From Nematostella vectensis (lineage: Eukaryota > Cnidaria > Anthozoa > Actiniaria > Edwardsiidae): a stretch of 64,000 nucleotides of DNA. The DNA lies in the NCBI RefSeq assembly GCF_932526225.1, contig NC_064043.1, positions 7,245,501 through 7,309,500 of the forward strand. Reading direction: 5' to 3'. Below the pieces are notes generated by a model. The model was not told the DNA's origin and ran no database searches. It saw only the letters and a program-made list of their open reading frames with translations. The number at the start of each line of letters is the position of its first letter. The first letter of the stretch is position 1. Positions 25,660-37,013 of the stretch are shown in pieces. The translations under genes were made by a program, and so were the position numbers.

Positions 25660-28600
25660 GCGGAGGTTGAAGTGGAGCAAAAAAAAAAAAACGGGGGAAA
25701 CGGAAAGCTCTGCGTAGAAGGGTATGCCATTCAAGCAATAGGTTATTATCTGTTTTATTTTGCTTGTTCGTAGCATATTATTTTTTCTCATTCCTGTGAC
25801 CTTGTTGCAAAGCTAATGAATGGGACAAAATAAATGAGATATCTTGGGAGTCAACTGCAATGACAATATTTACCCACCCATGACGACACCACGCACAAAA
25901 ATAGACTACATCCCGAACATTGTTTTGAATAGGCACGACCTACCAACCATAAATGGAAATTCTTCTTTAGTTGAAAGCTTTGTTGAGAGCTGTTGTAGCT
26001 AGGCAAGTTTTCGTTGTAGTTTATTTTTTTTGTCTCTCAATGGTTTAATTCGAGTTCGATTTTTCCTGTCATATTTTTATTTTGGCTTTTTTTTTTTAAA
26101 GAAAAACTCGTGTCGATTGCCACAATTTTGTTTCCTCAGCATGTTGATTTCCCTTAGATTTGAATGCCAAGTTATTTCACGCACGAAGCACGCGCGAATC
26201 CAAACTGAAGTACATATAATAGCTCTAGGTCAACAGTATTCTTATCATCAGAAAAAGTTATGACCTTGTAACACAGCGAAGCATCTCCCCTCGAGTCGAT
26301 CAACACAAGAGCGAGAGATAGCGTTGAGTGGAAGTGCGCAGGGCCTCTGCAGCATGTCTGCCGTCTTGGCGTCAACTCCTACGCGTCTAAAAAGATCGCC
26401 TTACACCAAGCGTCACTAACGGGCTCTAACGCCCTTCTAAGTCATGGGAGACATGTATGGTTGTATGCGCTTCACGGCCTAGTTACATGGGCAAAACAAC
26501 CGTAGCGAAAAACGGATAATCATGTAAAGATAAAGATCAGTCCTTAGCGGCCGACGCGTTAAAAACGCATCAGTGTTGTGTAGATAATCTACGGGGAAGA
26601 CTACAATGCGCTGAGCATTTTGGGTATCAGCGATAAGGAATGCAAGCATCTGATTGGTCCTCATCATGATAAATATGAAGCTGTTCCTGCATCCTATTGG
26701 TTTAGATTTATCTTGGTTTAGCATCAGTTGTTTGTTGTTAATGTCAACGATGATGTTAAGAAATGTAACCATAAGAGGATAATTACGCCGCGTCGCTTCC
26801 TTTTAATGTCGCAAGTCTGTTTACGAATAAAACATGCATGAGTAAGTTCTAGTTTTACTAGGTTACATATAATATTTTTCAAATTTGGGCTAAAACTATT
26901 TATTATATTTATTTATTATGTATTTATTCACCTTCATAGCTTATTCATTCATAATCAAAATAGCTTTACCATTTGGAAGTTCAACTGTTCAATAGATCCG
27001 CCTGGCGGCTTTTTTTCGCTGGTCGTGGACTTATGATTTTCTCAGTGATGTGACCGCAAAATATGAGTATGATGAATAACCTTTAGTAAATGAAATGATT
27101 ACTACTGCAAAATCTCTTCAAATAGCATCGTATCATCGCAGCCTCAAGACATATCCTCCACCTTTTACCTATTATAATGATCCAATATAATAAGCTTTCT
27201 CGTTTGTCGCGCAAATAAGCACATCAGATTTAAAGGGATTCCGATGATATGCATATCCTGAGGTTATACCGAGTGACTGATTGATCAATTGCACAAAAGT
27301 CGTGAAAGCCTCTTCAAAAGCTGTTTAAAACTTTAGTTATGCCGAAACTATGACAGTTGTTATTATTTGCTTTACTTGAAATAGCCGCATGATGTAGCAT
27401 GTCTAAAGTATGTCTAGCGCACGAATTTCTCTTGACAGACGCACTTATTGAGCAAACACTGATTGAGTGTACATTTTGCTGATGTAATTTTCTACCTTTC
27501 CAAAGCATTATATGACAATCCCAAGTGCTGTGGGTCTAATTTGATCGATGTTTAGTTGTCTCATTACTCAGATAAATTGGGTTTACTAATCCGCCTGCGT
27601 CTCGGTCGCCTTGGCACGCGAGCTCGCCAACACTCTGACAATATTCTACTCATTTAAAGCTTACCGGATATTGTTCTTACCACACAGGTGTCTCTTTCTC
27701 GGTCAATACTAGAATTACTTACTGCTCCTTCATGGAATAACACAACAACCACACTGACATGGCTCTCTTGTCGCGCGCTGTAATATACCCGCTATGGGGA
27801 GGACCGCTGACTCAAGATGATTCTACTCGCGTGGCAGCTTTTGACTATTAATAGAATCCCCTTTGGAGTGTTGTGATGTTTTACGATGGATGCGTATGAG
27901 TAGACGCCTTTATCCGCGTGAGTTTCTAATCCTGTTTAAACCCTCTCTTAGGTATAACTATCAATAAAAAGCTTGGGAAATTGTAGGGCCGAATGGTAGG
28001 GTCGCCAATGTTGTGAGTTTTCCTGTATATGTAGAAGATTAACGGGTCAGTCTGCGCCGTAGAGGCCTTAGAACAGCGTGTACCACGATGCAAGAGAGGA
28101 TAAAAGAGCAAGAGCGCGGGGTTAGGCCTGTGAATCCAGGTTTTTATAGCTTTAAGTGAAACTGTCGCCCATAAATTCAGCTTCTTATAGCTTACTGTCG
28201 CCCATTTACGGGCTCGCAGCGTTGACTAAAACTCAAAACTCTTGCCCTTAGGAACCCACTTGCGATATCCTTATACAAAAAAAAAACTACTTCTCATATA
28301 CGCATTCCAACCGTTTTGCCCGTTCTCTTATCTTATATACACCTATTTCAATTAAGTTTGACTATAAGAAAATGGAAAATGGAACAAAGTTTGGCCGATG
28401 ATAATGTCTTCTTGTATTAAAAATGCGTTCATTCATTACATGGCCCTCGCAACAAACTTTATTTAGCTCATTGAATGTTATTTAGATACAAGACTTGTTT
28501 TCCCTAATCAGTGGTGCTCTAGGCATTCATCATATTCAATTTTCTATCTGCTCGGCATCCTTTTTTGATGTATCACCTAGTCCAATTTTTAGCTCAAGGC

Positions 28601-29094
28601 TAAGATTAACAATTTTTTTAATTTCTTTTTTAATCATATAGCTAACTTCCTTTATTGTTTGCTTTGCTGCTGTGCAATTCTCTTGTAAACGAGATATCCA
28701 AAGATTCTTATTATCGATAACTGGAAATTATCAAAAACTATGTTATTATTGGTATGGCGAGTGCTCGAGCGGAATGTAAGATCTTCCTCAATGCCTAGCA
28801 TATCTTTGTGCGCATCTTCCTAAGAGTCCTGATTAGTCTAGTCGACCAACTTTGTGACATCGAGTGGTTTTGTTTGTCGATTTTATTACTCGCATACGAG
28901 GTAGCCTAGCATCCTTAAAAATTACGTCATGATGTTTCGTCATCTCGTTATTGTCGTTTAAAGAATGTCGATCAACCACTTTTGTTATAGTTACAATAAT
29001 ACCTTTGTTATCGTTTACAATTATCGAGAAATCGAGAATACAGCGGTTATTCGTAAGAAAACTTTCAAATAAAATCAACGTTTAAAATCAGTTG
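25660..29094. other. Intergenic, no gene seen
   Basis: AT-rich DNA with short frames only; the longest, on the minus strand at 26479-26772 (97 codons), shows no recognisable motif. No RNA gene recognised. Confidence 0.4.
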
Positions 29095-29113
29095 CAGTAC
29101 GATAACCAGTTCC
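29095..29113 (+). repeat. Inverted repeat partner of 31355-31373
   Basis: CAGTACGATAACCAGTTCC here is the exact reverse complement of 31355-31373. A second motif, GTTCCGTATCACT, follows here and recurs inverted near 31330-31342. The two ends bracket about 2.3 kb that holds other elements. Confidence 0.7.
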
Positions 29114-29136
29114 GTATCACTGCATATTACGGCGCA

Positions 29137-29312
29137 ACCAGTAAAACCGTGAACACCTAAAATGTGCAGAATGCTTATTGTCTCCTGACAAACCAGAAGC
29201 GAGAATTGAGACTTGTTGAGACAAGTTCCTATTTGACTGTTTTAATATTTCGCCAGTGATTGGTCGAAACAAACATTCCATACATAACTGGTGTTCACGG
29301 TTCTACTGGCGG
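29137..29312. mobile_element. Small inverted-repeat element
   Basis: Imperfect terminal inverted repeats of about 20 bp: CCAGTAAAACCGTGAACACC near 29141 and its near-complement GGTGTTCACGGTTCTACTGG near 29290-29309. The interior of about 130 bp has no coding potential. MITE-like; superfamily unknown. Confidence 0.5.
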
Positions 29313-29576
29313 AGGGCCCAATGCTCATGATTTTTTCTAAGACGACTACAAAATTACTTATGCATATAATATGCACAGAAAAGACTACACATTTTCAAGT
29401 TTTATTGATTTATATGGTATTTTCTGTTTGAACATAGTGGGAGTAGTCCCGTAGCAGCGGGTATAGTTCCGTACCACTCAAAAATTCCGTCGTCTGGTAC
29501 GAGTTTTTGTCATTTGAGAATCAATAAAAACATATTTACTGAACAACATGTCACATCCCTGTCTTTTTGCTCTTAA

Positions 29577-29882
29577 TTAATTTATAAAAATGGTTTTAAC
29601 TTCGCAATGCAGCAGGTTAACAAACCAACAATCGTCTATGGGCTTTCGCTCGCGTGTCGCTATAACAAATCCATATTGCAAGAAACAAAACGGTTTAATA
29701 TAATTCTTCCAAAATGCCACAACCCACACAAATACTGAAACGGCAAAATAGACAAAATGCAAAAATGTAGAGGATAAGGTGAGCTTGAATTGGGTGATTT
29801 TTTTGATAATTTTCGTGCACGAGTCAAACAAATAAAAGCCGTTTTTATTACAAGAAAATAATATGAATGCTACGGCCGCCAA
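29577..29882 (-). other. Unrecognised open frame, likely chance
   Basis: A 101-codon minus-strand frame rich in Phe and hydrophobic residues, without splice context, signal peptide or known motif. Recorded because it is long for this AT-rich background; I do not call it a gene. Confidence 0.1.
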
Positions 29883-30017
29883 TTCGTTGTTGTTCTAACA
29901 ATCCTTCTAACAATCCCATATCCCTTTGTAAGTTAGCCAGCTAATGATTTGACTATGGTTAATCTTGGCGGTTTTATTTAATCATCCTAGCATATTTAAT
30001 CATCCTAGCATATTTTA

Positions 30018-30395
30018 CAGAAGAAAGCTGTTAGAATCATAACTTTCTCATCTTACATTGAACATACTTCTCCTATCTTTAGAAAACTAAATATCTTGAA
30101 ATCTCCTGATCTAATCTATTACTTAAACACAATATTTATGTACAAATTTCATTTGAATCTACTTCCAACTCCTTTTGATTCTTTTTTTACTACGGTTGCT
30201 TCAAGGCACAAATATAATACAAGACTGGCTTCTAAATCATCGTACTGCCTCCCTTTACCTCGAACTAATTATGGAAAGTTTAATATTCGTTTTAAAGGTG
30301 CCTCAATTTGGAATAACATCAAAGAACCTACCAAAACCATGCGTTTGCCTAGCTTCAAGGCTGCAATAAAGACCTCAATCCTTGAAAATTATTAG
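30018..30395 (+). pseudogene. C-terminal remnant of LINE reverse transcriptase ORF
   Basis: From 30018 the frame reads QKKAVRIITF, then the spaced motifs EHTSPIFRKL, KYNTRL, NYGKF-IRFKGASIWN and a closing FKAAIK segment before TAG at 30395. This order (QK-A-R-I, HT-PLF, YNTR, RFxGxxxWN, FK) is the familiar C-terminal tail that follows the RT fingers and palm in CR1/Jockey-like elements. About 125 codons are intact and the catalytic part is absent because the insertion is 5'-truncated, so the copy cannot move by itself. There is no true start codon. Confidence 0.85.
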
Positions 30396-30610
30396 CTTCT
30401 ATCTAGTTTTTTTGTTTTATTGCATTTTATTTTGCTGCTGCTTTCATGTATTTTGTATTCGTGCCTTGTACGTCCTTGCTATACGCTCCATTTAATTGAA
30501 CTATTTTGTGCTGCCTAGCCAGATTAGCTTTTTAGTTACTTCTAGGCAGCCAATACCCAAAATCTGTAATTATTATTTATTTTCTTACTGTAATTTCTGT
30601 GTGTGGTATA

Positions 30611-30616
30611 AATAAA
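30611..30616 (+). terminator. LINE poly(A) signal
   Basis: AATAAA about 20 bp before the TTG-rich 3' end of the LINE insertion. Confidence 0.6.
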
Positions 30617-30870
30617 GTTATATTGTTGTTTGTTGTTGTAGCATATTGATGTATATCAATCACAGTTTCAGTAATTATTTTAATATAGAATAATATTTTT
30701 CGAGCGCTAAATAATATCAACCGAAAGACTGAAATAAAAGGCCCACATAATAAAAATTAACCGGTTAGAATTAACATTACTGGGAATAAAATAATTAATT
30801 GAGAACGGCATAATCAAATCAATCTTTTTTGCGGCTTTATATCTGCAGCCAAACCAAAAACACACTACAC

Positions 30871-31032
30871 AGGGTGTCTACAAAACGAAAACCTAAAACC
30901 TGTGACCCCAAAAGCTACGACCCCAAAAGCTACGACCCCGAAAAGCTACGACCCCAAAAGCTACGGACCCCAAAATTTTTGGGGTCACAGGTTTTAGGTA
31001 TTAGGTTTTAGGTCTTCGTTTTGTAGACACCC
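30871..31032. mobile_element. hAT-like MITE with internal tandem repeats
   Basis: Perfect terminal inverted repeats GGGTGTCTACAAAACGAA and TTCGTTTTGTAGACACCC bound the element. Direct repeats CACTACAC(A) at 30863-30871 and 31033-31041 form an 8-9 bp target duplication, the size typical of hAT transposons. Inside are about four tandem copies of a 15-16 bp unit, GACCCCAAAAGCTAC, and a second inverted arm carrying ACCTAAAACC / GGTTTTAGGT. No coding capacity, so mobilisation would need a transposase in trans. Confidence 0.85.
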
Positions 31033-31354
31033 CACTACACAGGATGATAGGGAACTATAACCACGACCTCCGGGAAGCACGAAAACCTAAAAGCAATGTA
31101 AATAAAAAAAAATCGCATCAATCCAGAAAAAAATACCATAAACATTAACAGACATTCGTATAAAAACTAGGACATTTTTGTTAAAGGAGGTATTGTTTTC
31201 GTCTGACTTTCGTGACGTGGGTCAGTTCACTGTGCAGTTAACGCCGCTCAGGAAAGGTCACTAGTTTTGTATCATTTAGGTAGTTTCAAATATACAATAT
31301 TCAAGGCAAAAAGATAAAAATAAATGCTGAGTGATACGGAACTAAGACTGCTAT

Positions 31355-31373
31355 GGAACTGGTTATCGTACTG
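31355..31373 (-). repeat. Inverted repeat partner of 29095-29113
   Basis: Exact 19-bp reverse complement of 29095-29113; see that entry. Confidence 0.7.
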
Positions 31374-32339
31374 TACTTTATTAATGATGATTAGAAATTT
31401 TCTTGGTTACTTGCTTGAATTTTCTAATGGAAAATAATTTTTTTTAGTTGCTCAGTATTATGCGGGAGCGTAAAATGGCGGACGTGAATGGCCTTTTTTA
31501 ACAAAAAATTCGATCGATCACTCTTATTTCTCGTAAGTTGGCGAATTTAGCAAATTAAAGTCTTTTTCCGGGAGGTTGTAAAGTATGAAGAAGACCTGGG
31601 AGCGAAACCGACGAAGAATCTTATTATAGAAGAAAGCGCAATTTTCACTTATTCCCTCACTATCTTTTTATTAATATTACAACGAAATTTAAACATTACA
31701 CAACGACCTTTAAACATTGCGGACCTTTAAACATTATATATATATTTTTTTTCTATGCTTACCTACATAGCAGAAATTCCGCTATCAAATATTCATATTT
31801 TTAAATGATTAAGAGTTTTTTTTTTTAACAAAACGTGATTTCACTTTTCCTGATGTTCCTCTCTTAGATTGGCAAGTTGTCAAGTTGTTTTTAGTTTTTT
31901 AGGCTCGCATATAATTGTAATTTGCTTGTTTTGTCTGGACAGAACAAGAAGATTACAGAGATATTCAGTTACAAGTGTTACCCTTCACAAGTTTTCAAGA
32001 GGCCTTGCTCGTATTCTGAGGTTTTGGTAGATTTATCAAATTTAGTATTTTTTGTAGCAAAAAAATCTTTGTCCATGAGAATTTCTGTAGCTCCTATACC
32101 TATTCCGGTTCCTGCCTCGCTTTTAAAGGAAATTGTCAAGTAAATCTAAAGCGCTCTCGTAAGCTTACAGCGTCAGAGGGTGCTATAGTCCTCCATTAGT
32201 AGAGCCTATTTTTAACACAAAAAACGTAATAATTATTGCGCCAAACATAGAAATGTTGAGATGTTTTTATGAGTCTGACAATTAGGGGTTTCAACTTACA
32301 AATAAGGGAATATACGCTTTTTTGGCACACACTTTTTTC
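31374..32339. other. Intergenic, no gene seen
   Basis: AT-rich, only short frames (for example 31922-32143 plus); nothing recognised. Confidence 0.4.
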
Positions 32340-32580
32340 TTGTCTGTATCCACCTGCGAGAGATCACTTACCAGGGAGTGACGTTTAAACTCAGTTCGAC
32401 TGGAGGTATTTGAGCCGTTTGTCTGTATTCACCTGCGAGAGATCACTTACCAGGGACTGATGTTTCAACTCAGTTCGACTGGAGGTATTTGAGCCGTTTG
32501 TCTGTATCCACCTACGAGAGACACTTACCAGGGAGTGATGTTTAAACTCAGTTCGACTGGAGGTATTTGAGCCGTTTGCC
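32340..32580. repeat. 79-bp tandem triplication
   Basis: Three units begin with GTCTGTAT at 32342, 32421 and 32500; the third has a 2-bp deletion (GAGAGACAC against GAGAGATCAC). Each contains CACTTACCAGGGA, which on the minus strand reads as a consensus splice donor (CTG|GTAAGTG), and CTCGCAG about 20 nt later. The unit length is not a multiple of three. Confidence 0.9.
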
Positions 32581-32589
32581 TCCAAGATT

Positions 32590-33587
32590 TTCTTTTAACT
32601 GTTATCCCTGATGAGTTTACTGTTATCAGGATGACTTTGTGCTTGTCAAAGAAATTTAGTTATGTAGTTATGTAGTTAATGAAGTTAAAATATTTAAAAT
32701 TTCAATCTGAGCTCACATGAGTTTCATTGTTTTATCGGCTTGTATACACCTATTTCAAATGAATGCAGTACGAGAATCAATCAGACCCGATGGGTAGTGT
32801 TTTAGCAGCTAGAATACAGGTCTCTGGGAGCCATATATTTACAAGTACATAGAATAAAATGATACATTTATCCAACCCTGGATAAGTTTTTGTAGCTACT
32901 GCGCATGTGCGAGTAGCTACTATGTCATCACGTCGAAAAAAAAAGAAAAAAAGTAAAATTTGCCGCGGGGTTTGCTGGGAAAATTTGACTTCTCGGATAC
33001 ACTTCGGGATTTGATCGTTACGAAGCGCCAGCCTAGAATCACTTGATAAAGAAGAAAATATCTAAAAAATCATAAGATTTTGGGGTTTGTTAAACAATTC
33101 TTACATATTCGCTTCTTTGACAGCTTGGTTTGATAAACTCGAACGCGGCTGCATTCCATTCGCATTTCGAGTTATTATCGTTCAAATTTTACGTCAAGTT
33201 ATTGATTTATAAAGAGTTTGCAATACGTGCCGAAACACACGAGCTTATGTAAACACGCTCTCATTTGGTCATTTCGAGTATTTAAGCTCAGGTTTTTTCG
33301 CCCTATACGATTTCTTTTGACATTAAATCAAGTTGCAAAGCTTTATTGAGGTTATCTGTAGGTTCAAACATTATTTCGTACAAAGACATGCCCCCGCAAA
33401 TTTACTTATCGAATTGCACTTTTATATTATTATGCAAAATACATTTTGTACAACAGTTATGCGATCAATTGTAGCAGGTATTTCATCTTTGTGAAAGAAA
33501 AAGTAACTGGAATTCGACATGCTCGACGTGTCTTTTAGAACAGTTCAATACAAACACTAAATAAGATTATTTTAAGAATCCACATTT
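32590..33587. other. Intergenic, no gene seen
   Basis: Nothing supported apart from short A-rich tracts near 32935-32955. Confidence 0.4.
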
Positions 33588-33668
33588 TTGGTGTTGGCTA
33601 AGTGGTTTAGGTCAGTGATCGGAGTCCGTAGGTTGCATAAGGCCACGGGTTCGAGTCCTCCCCACTGA
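33588..33668 (+). ncRNA. tRNA-like Pol III element (tRNA pseudogene or SINE head)
   Basis: It contains a good A box, TGGCTAAGTGG (33595-33605), and a perfect B box, GGTTCGAGTCC (33648-33658), at tRNA spacing for a long-variable-arm (Leu/Ser-like) molecule. A 3' segment CCCACTGA pairs partly with the 5' TTGGTGT, and a T-rich run follows at once, as in Pol III terminators. The D, anticodon and T stems are mismatched, and no anticodon stem can be built, so this is not a functional tRNA. A tRNA-derived SINE or decayed tRNA gene fits best. Confidence 0.5.
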
Positions 33669-34189
33669 ATTTTTTTTCTTTTTCTTTTTTTTTTTAATCC
33701 TTGGGAGTCTACCGTTCATCAATACTTTTTATAGTATGATTATACTAAGAAATAACCTAGAGATATATGATAACATTACAGTTGTAAATACTTGATGCAC
33801 TAGCTACATGCATGTTACGGGCCTATTTTTATTTAGAGTTAACAGGCCAGACCCTTGGCTAAAAGGCAAAAGAATTTTTTCAAAGCCAACTGGCCGCGGA
33901 AAAGAAAGGAGAAAGAAAAGAAAATTAAATGGTCGTTAGTTTACTTATTTATTTAATACCTATAAGGCATTGCGGGCTACGACACATACTTCCTACGCAA
34001 TCCTCGTTTTGAATATAGGTGTACTTGTTAAAGGTCGCCTGTCCGCATTTGTATTGAAAAATGGTGGTTATGCCCGCGCTTGATGGGTCCAGCTTATTTC
34101 TCGTTGTAAAAAAGAAAAAAGGAATGCTTGGTCCATTTTTGGAGACTCTGGAAAACGATTACTTTATAGAGTGTGACTGTTTACAAGTT

Positions 34190-35293
34190 TACTTAGCCGC
34201 TTTAGTAGAGGTACAATCTGTACTTAGCCGCAGAGATACAATCTGTACTTAGCCGCTTTAGTAGAGGTACAATCTGTACTTAGCCGCAGAGATACAATCT
34301 GTACTTAGCCGCTTTAGTAGAGGTACAATCTGTACTTAGCCGCTTTAGTAGAGGTACAATCTGTACTTAGCCGCTTTAGTAAATGTACCATCTGTACTTA
34401 GCCGCCTTAGCAGAGGTACAATCTGTCCTTAGCCGCTTTAGTAGAGGTACCATCTGTACTTAGCCGCTTTAGTAGAGGTACCATTATGTACTTAGCCGCT
34501 TTAGTAGAGGTACAATCTGTTCTTTGCCGCTTTAGTAGAGGTACCATCTGTACTTAGCCGCTTTAGGAGAGATACAATCTGTACTAAGCCGCCTTAGTAG
34601 AGGTACCATCTGTAATTAGCCGCTTTAGTAGAGGTACCATCTGTACTTAGCCGCTTTAGTAGAGGTACCATCTGTACTTTGCCGCTTTAGTAGAGGTACC
34701 ATCTGTACTTAGCCGCCTTAGTAGAGGAACCATCTGTACTTAGCAGCTTTAGTAGAGGTACCATCTGTACTTAGCCGCTTTAGTAGAGGTACCATCTGTA
34801 CTTTGCCGCTTTAGTAGAGGTACCATCTGTACTTAGCCGCCTTAGTAGAGGAACCATCTGTACTTAGCCGCTTTAGTAGAGGTACCATCTGTACTTAGCC
34901 GCTTTAGTAGAGGTACCATTATGTACTTAGCCACTTTAGTAAATGTACCATCTGTTCTTTGCCGCTTCAGTAGAGGTACCATCTGACTTAGCCGCTTTAG
35001 GAGAGATACAATCTGTACTAAGCCGCCTTAGTAGAGGTACCATCTGTAATTAGCCGCTTTAGTAGAGGTACCATCTGTACTTAGCCGCTTTAGTAGAGGT
35101 ACCATCTGTACTTTGCCGCTTTAGTAGAGGTACCATCTGTAATTAGCCGCTTTAGTAGAGGTACAATCTGTACTTAGCCGATTTAGTGGAGTTCCCATCT
35201 GTACTTAGCCGTTTCAGTAGAGGTACCATCTATACTTAGCCGTTTTAGTTGAGGTACCATCTGTACTTAGCCGCCTTAGTAGAGGAACCATCT
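34190..35293. repeat. 31-bp minisatellite with higher-order structure
   Basis: About 35 tandem units of 31 bp, core TACTTAGCCGCTTTAGTAGA then GGTACCATCTG, span 1.1 kb. Early units include shorter variants lacking part of the core (CCGCAGAGATACAATC). Marker variants such as CCATTATG at 34481 and 34916, each followed by the TTCTTTGCC, GGAGAGATACAATC and ACTAAGCC variants in the same order, reveal a duplicated block about 435 bp long. Open frames over the array are incidental. Confidence 0.95.
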
Positions 35294-35700
35294 ATTCACT
35301 TGCCTAATTTTTCGTGTATCCATTCTCTTTGCTTTCTACAGTTCGAGCTATTGCGCGTTTGTTGTTCTAATTACGTGTGCATTTTTGTGGGCGTGTTTGG
35401 GTTTGTGTGTGCGTGTGCGCAAACATTCGCAATTCTCACGTTGCTCGGGGGATTCGGTTATGAGTTGATAAGCGAACAGCATGCTGGGACGAACTCGACC
35501 CAATCTCCCGCGCAATGTATCATTTGAATTTGCATTCGAAAAAAGTGTGCGTTCCTTTACAAAGATGTGTGCAGGTGACAAAAATATACTTTGCATTGTA
35601 GTAGCGAGTTGGCACTATCAAATACTTTGAGGTCTTGATGAGGGAATGGACGACTTTGCGTGACATGTCTTTTCGCATCATATAACGAAAAAGACTTTAA

Positions 35701-35830
35701 CTGCCTTTTGTTTTATTCTGTTCGGAGGGAAGGCCACTTGAAACTGCCTTTGTCTTTATTTTGTTCTGAGGGAAGGCAACTTGGAACTGCCTTTTGTTTT
35801 ATGCTTTTCGGAGGGAAGGCTACTTGGGGC
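35701..35830. repeat. 43-bp tandem repeat, three units
   Basis: Units begin CTGCCTT at 35701, 35744 and 35787 and share GAGGGAAGGC and ACTTG motifs. Confidence 0.85.
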
Positions 35831-35952
35831 CTTGATGATAGAGTGTCTTAGATGTGCATTTTTGTATGTTTATTAACTAACATTATGTGACGTGTACATG
35901 GATACTTTTTCACAACTTGTTGAATCTCTGAGCTGTGCTTATGAACAAACTC

Positions 35953-36076
35953 AGGCTAAGTTCAAACGTCGTTTTATCCATGAGCCGTATTCAAAGATGA
36001 AACGATCGACTCGATTCATTTGCATGCATTTGCATTAAATACGGCTCATGGTATATACGACGTTTGAACTTAGCCT
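35953..36076. mobile_element. Foldback element
   Basis: Arms of about 38 bp (AGGCTAAGTTCAAACGTCGT with ATGAGCCGTATT on the left, its complement on the right) enclose roughly 45 bp that includes a tandem pair of octamers, ATTTGCATGCATTTGCAT. TCA flanks both outer edges and may be a 3-bp target duplication. No coding content. Confidence 0.75.
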
Positions 36077-36313
36077 CAGTCTCCAAAAATCTTGCACTCT
36101 AGGCCATCTAAGTATTTGATACTGTTTTCTAGTTTTTCTACAGTAGAATAACAACACCTGCCTTCAGCTGTAGCGAGTGATCGACAAGGGGCAAAGGAAA
36201 GAGATTCATCTAGATGTTAAACAATAAGGCGCAGAAGACTTCGAATAAGTCAGGTGAGTCGTTGTTATAGTCAGAAATCACAAAATACTCAATGATTTAT
36301 CTGTCCATTTTAG

Positions 36314-36643
36314 TTAAGGTCTCAGTATACAAAAAGCGACTGATTTACGGATAAAAAACGCATTGCGCCGTAACAAAGTCAAACCGTTGACCATTTTTTG
36401 ACACGTAACTTTGTATCCATTTTTTTGGACATCGTTAAAAATGACGCCTAAATCATATGAAATAATCATGACTTCATGGTTGAAATATGATTGGCACGAT
36501 CTTGTGTATTTATTTTCATCATAGAGTGATGTCCGTAAGGTGTGAGTTGGACTATAATTCAGCAACACCGCGATTTTTTTTCTGGCTGCAATAACGAGGT
36601 GTCGTAAAGTGTAAGACGACCTTATTTCAGTAACGCAAGGCAT
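36314..36643 (-). other. Unrecognised open frame beside 63-bp repeat
   Basis: A 109-codon minus-strand frame starts just inside the 63-bp repeat array and runs away from it. Composition is mixed and no domain is recognised. It has no splice or promoter support; I regard it as doubtful. Confidence 0.12.
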
Positions 36644-36654
36644 GTCTTTGTCTA

Positions 36655-36945
36655 GCGAGCTGTCTGCAATAGCGATCTCTCCATTTTAGCGGGGTGACCA
36701 TAACTTTGTCTCTAATAGCGAGCTGTCTGCAATAGCGATCTCTCCATTTTAGCGGGGTAACCATAACTTTGTCTTCAATAGCGAGCTGTCTGCAATAGCG
36801 ATCTCTCCATTTTAGCGGGGTGACCATAACTTTGTCTCTAATAGCGAGCTGTCTGCAATAGCGATCTTCCCCATTTTAGCGGGGTGACCATAACTTTGTC
36901 TCTAATAGCGAGCTGTCTGCAATAGTGATCTCTCCATTTTAGCGG
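36655..36945. repeat. 63-bp tandem repeat, about 4.7 units
   Basis: Units start GCGAGCTGTCTGCAATAGCG at 36655, 36718, 36781, 36844 and about 36910. Because 63 is divisible by three, the minus strand reads as a 21-residue peptide repeat for three units, but a 3-bp length change and substitutions occur in the other units. Probably non-coding. Confidence 0.9.
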
Positions 36946-37013
36946 GTTAATTATACGGCGAGCGTTGATGGTACCGGGCTCCGGCTGACCACGTGTTCTG
37001 CAGGCTCGTTTTG

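Larger units (their letters stand above)
30015..30638 (+). mobile_element. 5'-truncated non-LTR retrotransposon (LINE) insertion
   Basis: A 624-bp insertion is flanked by the 9-bp direct repeat TAGCATATT (30006-30014 and 30639-30647), the expected target-site duplication. An extra copy of the 5' flank (29988-29996) comes from a local 18-bp tandem duplication of the target. The insert contains the end of a reverse-transcriptase ORF, an AATAAA at 30611-30616 and a 3' tail of TTG-type short repeats. Such truncation with a simple-repeat tail is typical of CR1- or RTE-like LINEs. Confidence 0.85.

Noticed and set aside
34190-35293. Regular spacing suggestive of a CRISPR array
   Set aside because: Units are directly contiguous with no unique spacers and the context is a eukaryotic genome; it is a minisatellite.
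36627-36827. Minus-strand 21-residue peptide repeat over the 63-bp array
   Set aside because: Only three units stay in frame; the others shift, and the array is otherwise a plain minisatellite.
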